Of a stretch of 64,000 bases of DNA, positions 61,401 through 64,000 are shown one piece after another. Every line of letters begins with the position of its first letter. Position 1 is the stretch's first letter. The notes below the pieces were generated by a model that saw only the letters and a list, made by a program, of their open reading frames with translations, was not told the DNA's origin and made no database searches. The translations under genes were made by a program, and so were the position numbers. This DNA comes from Taenia hydatigena (taxonomy: Eukaryota; Platyhelminthes; Cestoda; Cyclophyllidea; Taeniidae): assembly GCA_036345935.2 (NCBI GenBank), contig JADWOT020000008.1, positions 6,082,324-6,146,323 on the forward strand. The letters are read 5' to 3'.

Positions 61401-64000
61401 TAAGCGAAAAAGTTGTTTTGCTGCATGACATCATACACATGGGGAGGTGTAGATTGAAATAATTTTCTGAGAGCCATTCAGACAATGCACCTTCCTAATT
61501 GTAGAGGCAGATGTTTCTCCTACTTCATCTCAATTATTCCAAAATCGTGAATCGGTTTTGATGAGATGAGTGATTAAAATGCAGGATTTCTCAATGCCCT
61601 TCATCTTGGCAGTTACATCAATGAAATTCTATTAAGGTCTCCCATTGTGCCCATAACCCTGGTTCCGCCTTCCGCTCAATTCACTTTTCGTATTGACTTG
61701 AGCAGTTGGCTGAAAGAAATAAAATGAAGCACTGGTAGGTACGCGAGAAAGCATTGGTGCATTCGCAAGGCAGCGCAGAGGACGGCACCGCACGGAGGGT
61801 TATAATACCATTCCTACTTATTGCACTGAAGGCTGTGCACACTTAAGTGTCTTCTGAATCGCTAGAGGTGGAAACCTGTGACTCTTTGTTGCCATTTGTG
61901 AGTTGGTCTTGCTCAACACAGATGTTGTCCGCATTGCAACTAAATGATTTGTATTCCTCATCGGCTTGTCAAAGAGCTGCGCAAAGTCGTGTTTCGCACA
62001 TAGACCTGCCCGGGTTTAATGATGGAAAAGTAGACAATATCTGTGCCGGATAAGCAATAGCTAAATTTGCTAGAATGAAATTAATCAGTACAATACTGCA
62101 TCTTAGATGTAATAGCTAAATTCCCCTTCGTGTCCTGACAGCGATTGTCTTGCTAAATATTTTATATACTTTTATACACAAAGCAAAATTTGTAGCTGTA
62201 TCTTCATTTTTGAGAGCTCTATCAACTCGTACAATGGTTTTGGAAACAGTGGGGAATTTTTGCGAACCATTGTGTTCGCTGTATAAAATGTAGCAAAAGC
62301 TATGTTTAGGAATCCATAAGAATGAAATGCACACCTCATCCGTCCACGACGTACGCTTTTATGTTGCTTATTCCGGTGGCTACACAGAATTGGTGGCTTT
62401 TAAGGAGAATAAGAAGAAAAGTTTAGAAAGATCCAATACAGGTGCTGCCTAAATTCAGTGTGTTCTAGGTTAATGGTTGTCGCAGCATAGGCTTCCTTGT
62501 GATCATCACGACGAAATGGTGTAATAATGCGGAACAAATAACGTTGAGATTCGTGGAATGTTGATGTACGCAATACTATCGTTGACGGCCACGACCATCT
62601 GCAATTGGTATAGGCAAGCGAAAGCCAGTCTCAATACGCAGAGACAGTTCTTTCTGTAGACTAGTACGGAAGAGTTAAGTGCTGGGTTTGAATGAATTGT
62701 AGAGGCTTTGTAAATGGTAACTGAGCTGGTGGATAAGTGCAACGGTGAAGTAGGGGAATATGTGTAATAAGAAGTCCACTTCCACCACTATGTTTTGAGT
62801 GCCTCCTGCTTGTACGGAGGTTCCTAGTTTGCCTTCCTTGCAACTCATGCATCTCTCTTCCCCTAGCGATTGCGATCCGGGATATTTGTTGCTAAATAAG
62901 ACGAAACGATTTTTGCGCAGGCTACTTACGAGGCAACCACATCTGTTTTATCAAGCATTCTTTTTCACCAAGATGTCAAGTCCTAATTCTTTAACCTTGG
63001 GAATAAGTAAGTGATAAGGCGTCAAACAAACCTATAAGATAAATTTCTTGCTAAACTGGTCTTATGATTCTATCATTTGCCTCACTGTGCATTCACTGAT
63101 GTTGGGCGTAATTAGGGGCACAGTGGTTACTCATCAACTGGGATAATGGGTCATAATCGAAGGGCAAGAAGTCCATCAGCACTGTCAAAAAGATGTTACA
63201 GTGCAGGAAGGAGAGGTGGTCTCGTGAATAGAGCTGTCTATCATTGAGTTTTATTTGAGCCATTCTGTAGATTGCTACATGAGCACCGCCCCAAAACACC
63301 TAACCATTTCCGTTTTTACTCCCCTTCTCCACAGTAGTCATTGTACCGACTGACACAGTGGGGATGTGGAGATGGCAGTCATTTTGACGCTGACCACCCA
63401 ACAAATATGAAAAAAGCTCCCTGAATGAGCACAGACACAAACCGGCGTTTGGTAACCAGCAAATGATCGTTTAAGATTGTGAGATGGTAAATTACGTAAT
63501 TGCGGAAAAATAACGATGCACGGCAATAAATTTGGTCTTCATGCTCGATGCCCTACTTACGATATAAGTATTTCTTTCTGATGACAGATAAGGGCTTCAA
63601 GATTCGTAATATCAACTAGAACAAATTGGCTTTATTATAGTGTTCTTAAGTGCATATGCCTAACAAGTGATTGTATCGAAGCGCTTGCAACTATTTGCTA
63701 CGAAGCGCTTTCCATTGTACTCCGTTAATATGATCGGCATCGCAAAAGTATTTACTTGCCACCCATTCTCAGACAAATGTCATCTTTTCTTGGCATTCCA
63801 CAAATGTGTGGCATTTTGCGTAGTAAAATGTAATCTAAGGTCAAGATAGTTTGACTTCTGTATTAGTATTTATTGGCATTAAAATGTCCCGATAAAGACC
63901 GCTACTGAGTAGAAAGGAATTATTAGACGTGACTATATACAGACCACACATTGAGCGATTTCCCGTTAATATGAAGCAAATATACGAAAACTTGGTCCTT
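55410..64000 (-). repeat. Near-identical inverted tract, right copy (pairs with 3989-12577)
   Basis: Reverse complement of the left tract. The final bases before position 64000 match the left arm at 3988 onward, so the tract is cut by the window edge rather than ending there. Single-base differences include ones around 58030, 58525, 61900 and 62330. All short open frames here are mirrored in the left copy simply because the DNA is the same; this is not evidence of coding. Relative to A' copy 1 (30.05-38.0 kb) it is a direct, diverged repeat with offsets of about 25.7-26.4 kb. Confidence 0.95.

Larger units (their letters stand above)
44951..64000 (-). repeat. A' module copy 2: longest arm, truncated by the window edge
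   Basis: Direct repeat of A' copy 1 and reverse complement of the left A arm. Composition: 44951-46470 diverged from both other copies; 46470-47620 without a clear match in the left arm; 47624-48239 graded similarity; 48240-50251 near-identical to the left arm; 50252-55409 diverged with extra DNA; 55410-64000 near-identical again. The arm continues past the window. At 45926-46147 an open frame is weakly alignable to the left arm's 17977-18168 frame, but similarity is no better in protein than in DNA. I call no gene. Confidence 0.87.

Noticed and set aside
1..64000. CRISPR array, rRNA operon, integrated virus or transposon
   Set aside because: No regularly spaced short repeats, no recognisable rRNA core sequence, no polymerase, integrase or transposase frame, and no paired terminal repeats with target duplications were seen at module borders.

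Overview
This window looks like eukaryotic, non-coding, amplified DNA. No open frame exceeds 144 codons in 64 kb on either strand. I recognise no protein family, rRNA, tRNA, CRISPR array or transposase. The DNA is mildly AT-rich with no long microsatellites. A bacterial, archaeal or viral chromosome would show dense coding, so I infer a eukaryotic intergenic or heterochromatic region. I cannot name the species.

What the sequence does show is a large nested repeat architecture built from two modules. I call them A (about 12-19 kb; A' is its reverse complement) and S (about 6.5-7 kb; S' is its reverse complement). Left to right the window reads: S' partial (1-~3480), A (~3481-~19450), S (~19451-~25980), A' copy 1 (~25981-~38000), S copy 2 (~38001-~44950), A' copy 2 (~44951-64000, cut by the window edge). 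A-S-A' is thus a giant palindrome with a 6.5 kb unique centre, and S-A'-S-A' is a direct tandem repeat. Most copies are old: sampled stretches match at roughly 70-80% by eye and carry many indels of up to several kb.

Set into this old divergence are sharply bounded, almost identical tracts. The left A arm is a mosaic. Positions 3989-~12577 and ~15001-~17100 are nearly identical to A' copy 2 (~55410-64000 and ~48240-50251). Positions 17690-18754 are nearly identical to A' copy 1 (26876-27940). Between these tracts the same arms are clearly diverged. Patchwork gene conversion (or repeated recent recombination) among inverted paralogous arms explains this best. Misassembly or haplotype mixing is the main alternative.

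No gene can be called with confidence. Where diverged copies can be compared, reading frames are not preserved and DNA similarity exceeds protein similarity, which argues against coding. One short candidate exon (15436-15594) is noted as a lead only. If transcribed, the arms could fold into very long double-stranded RNA; that is speculation.
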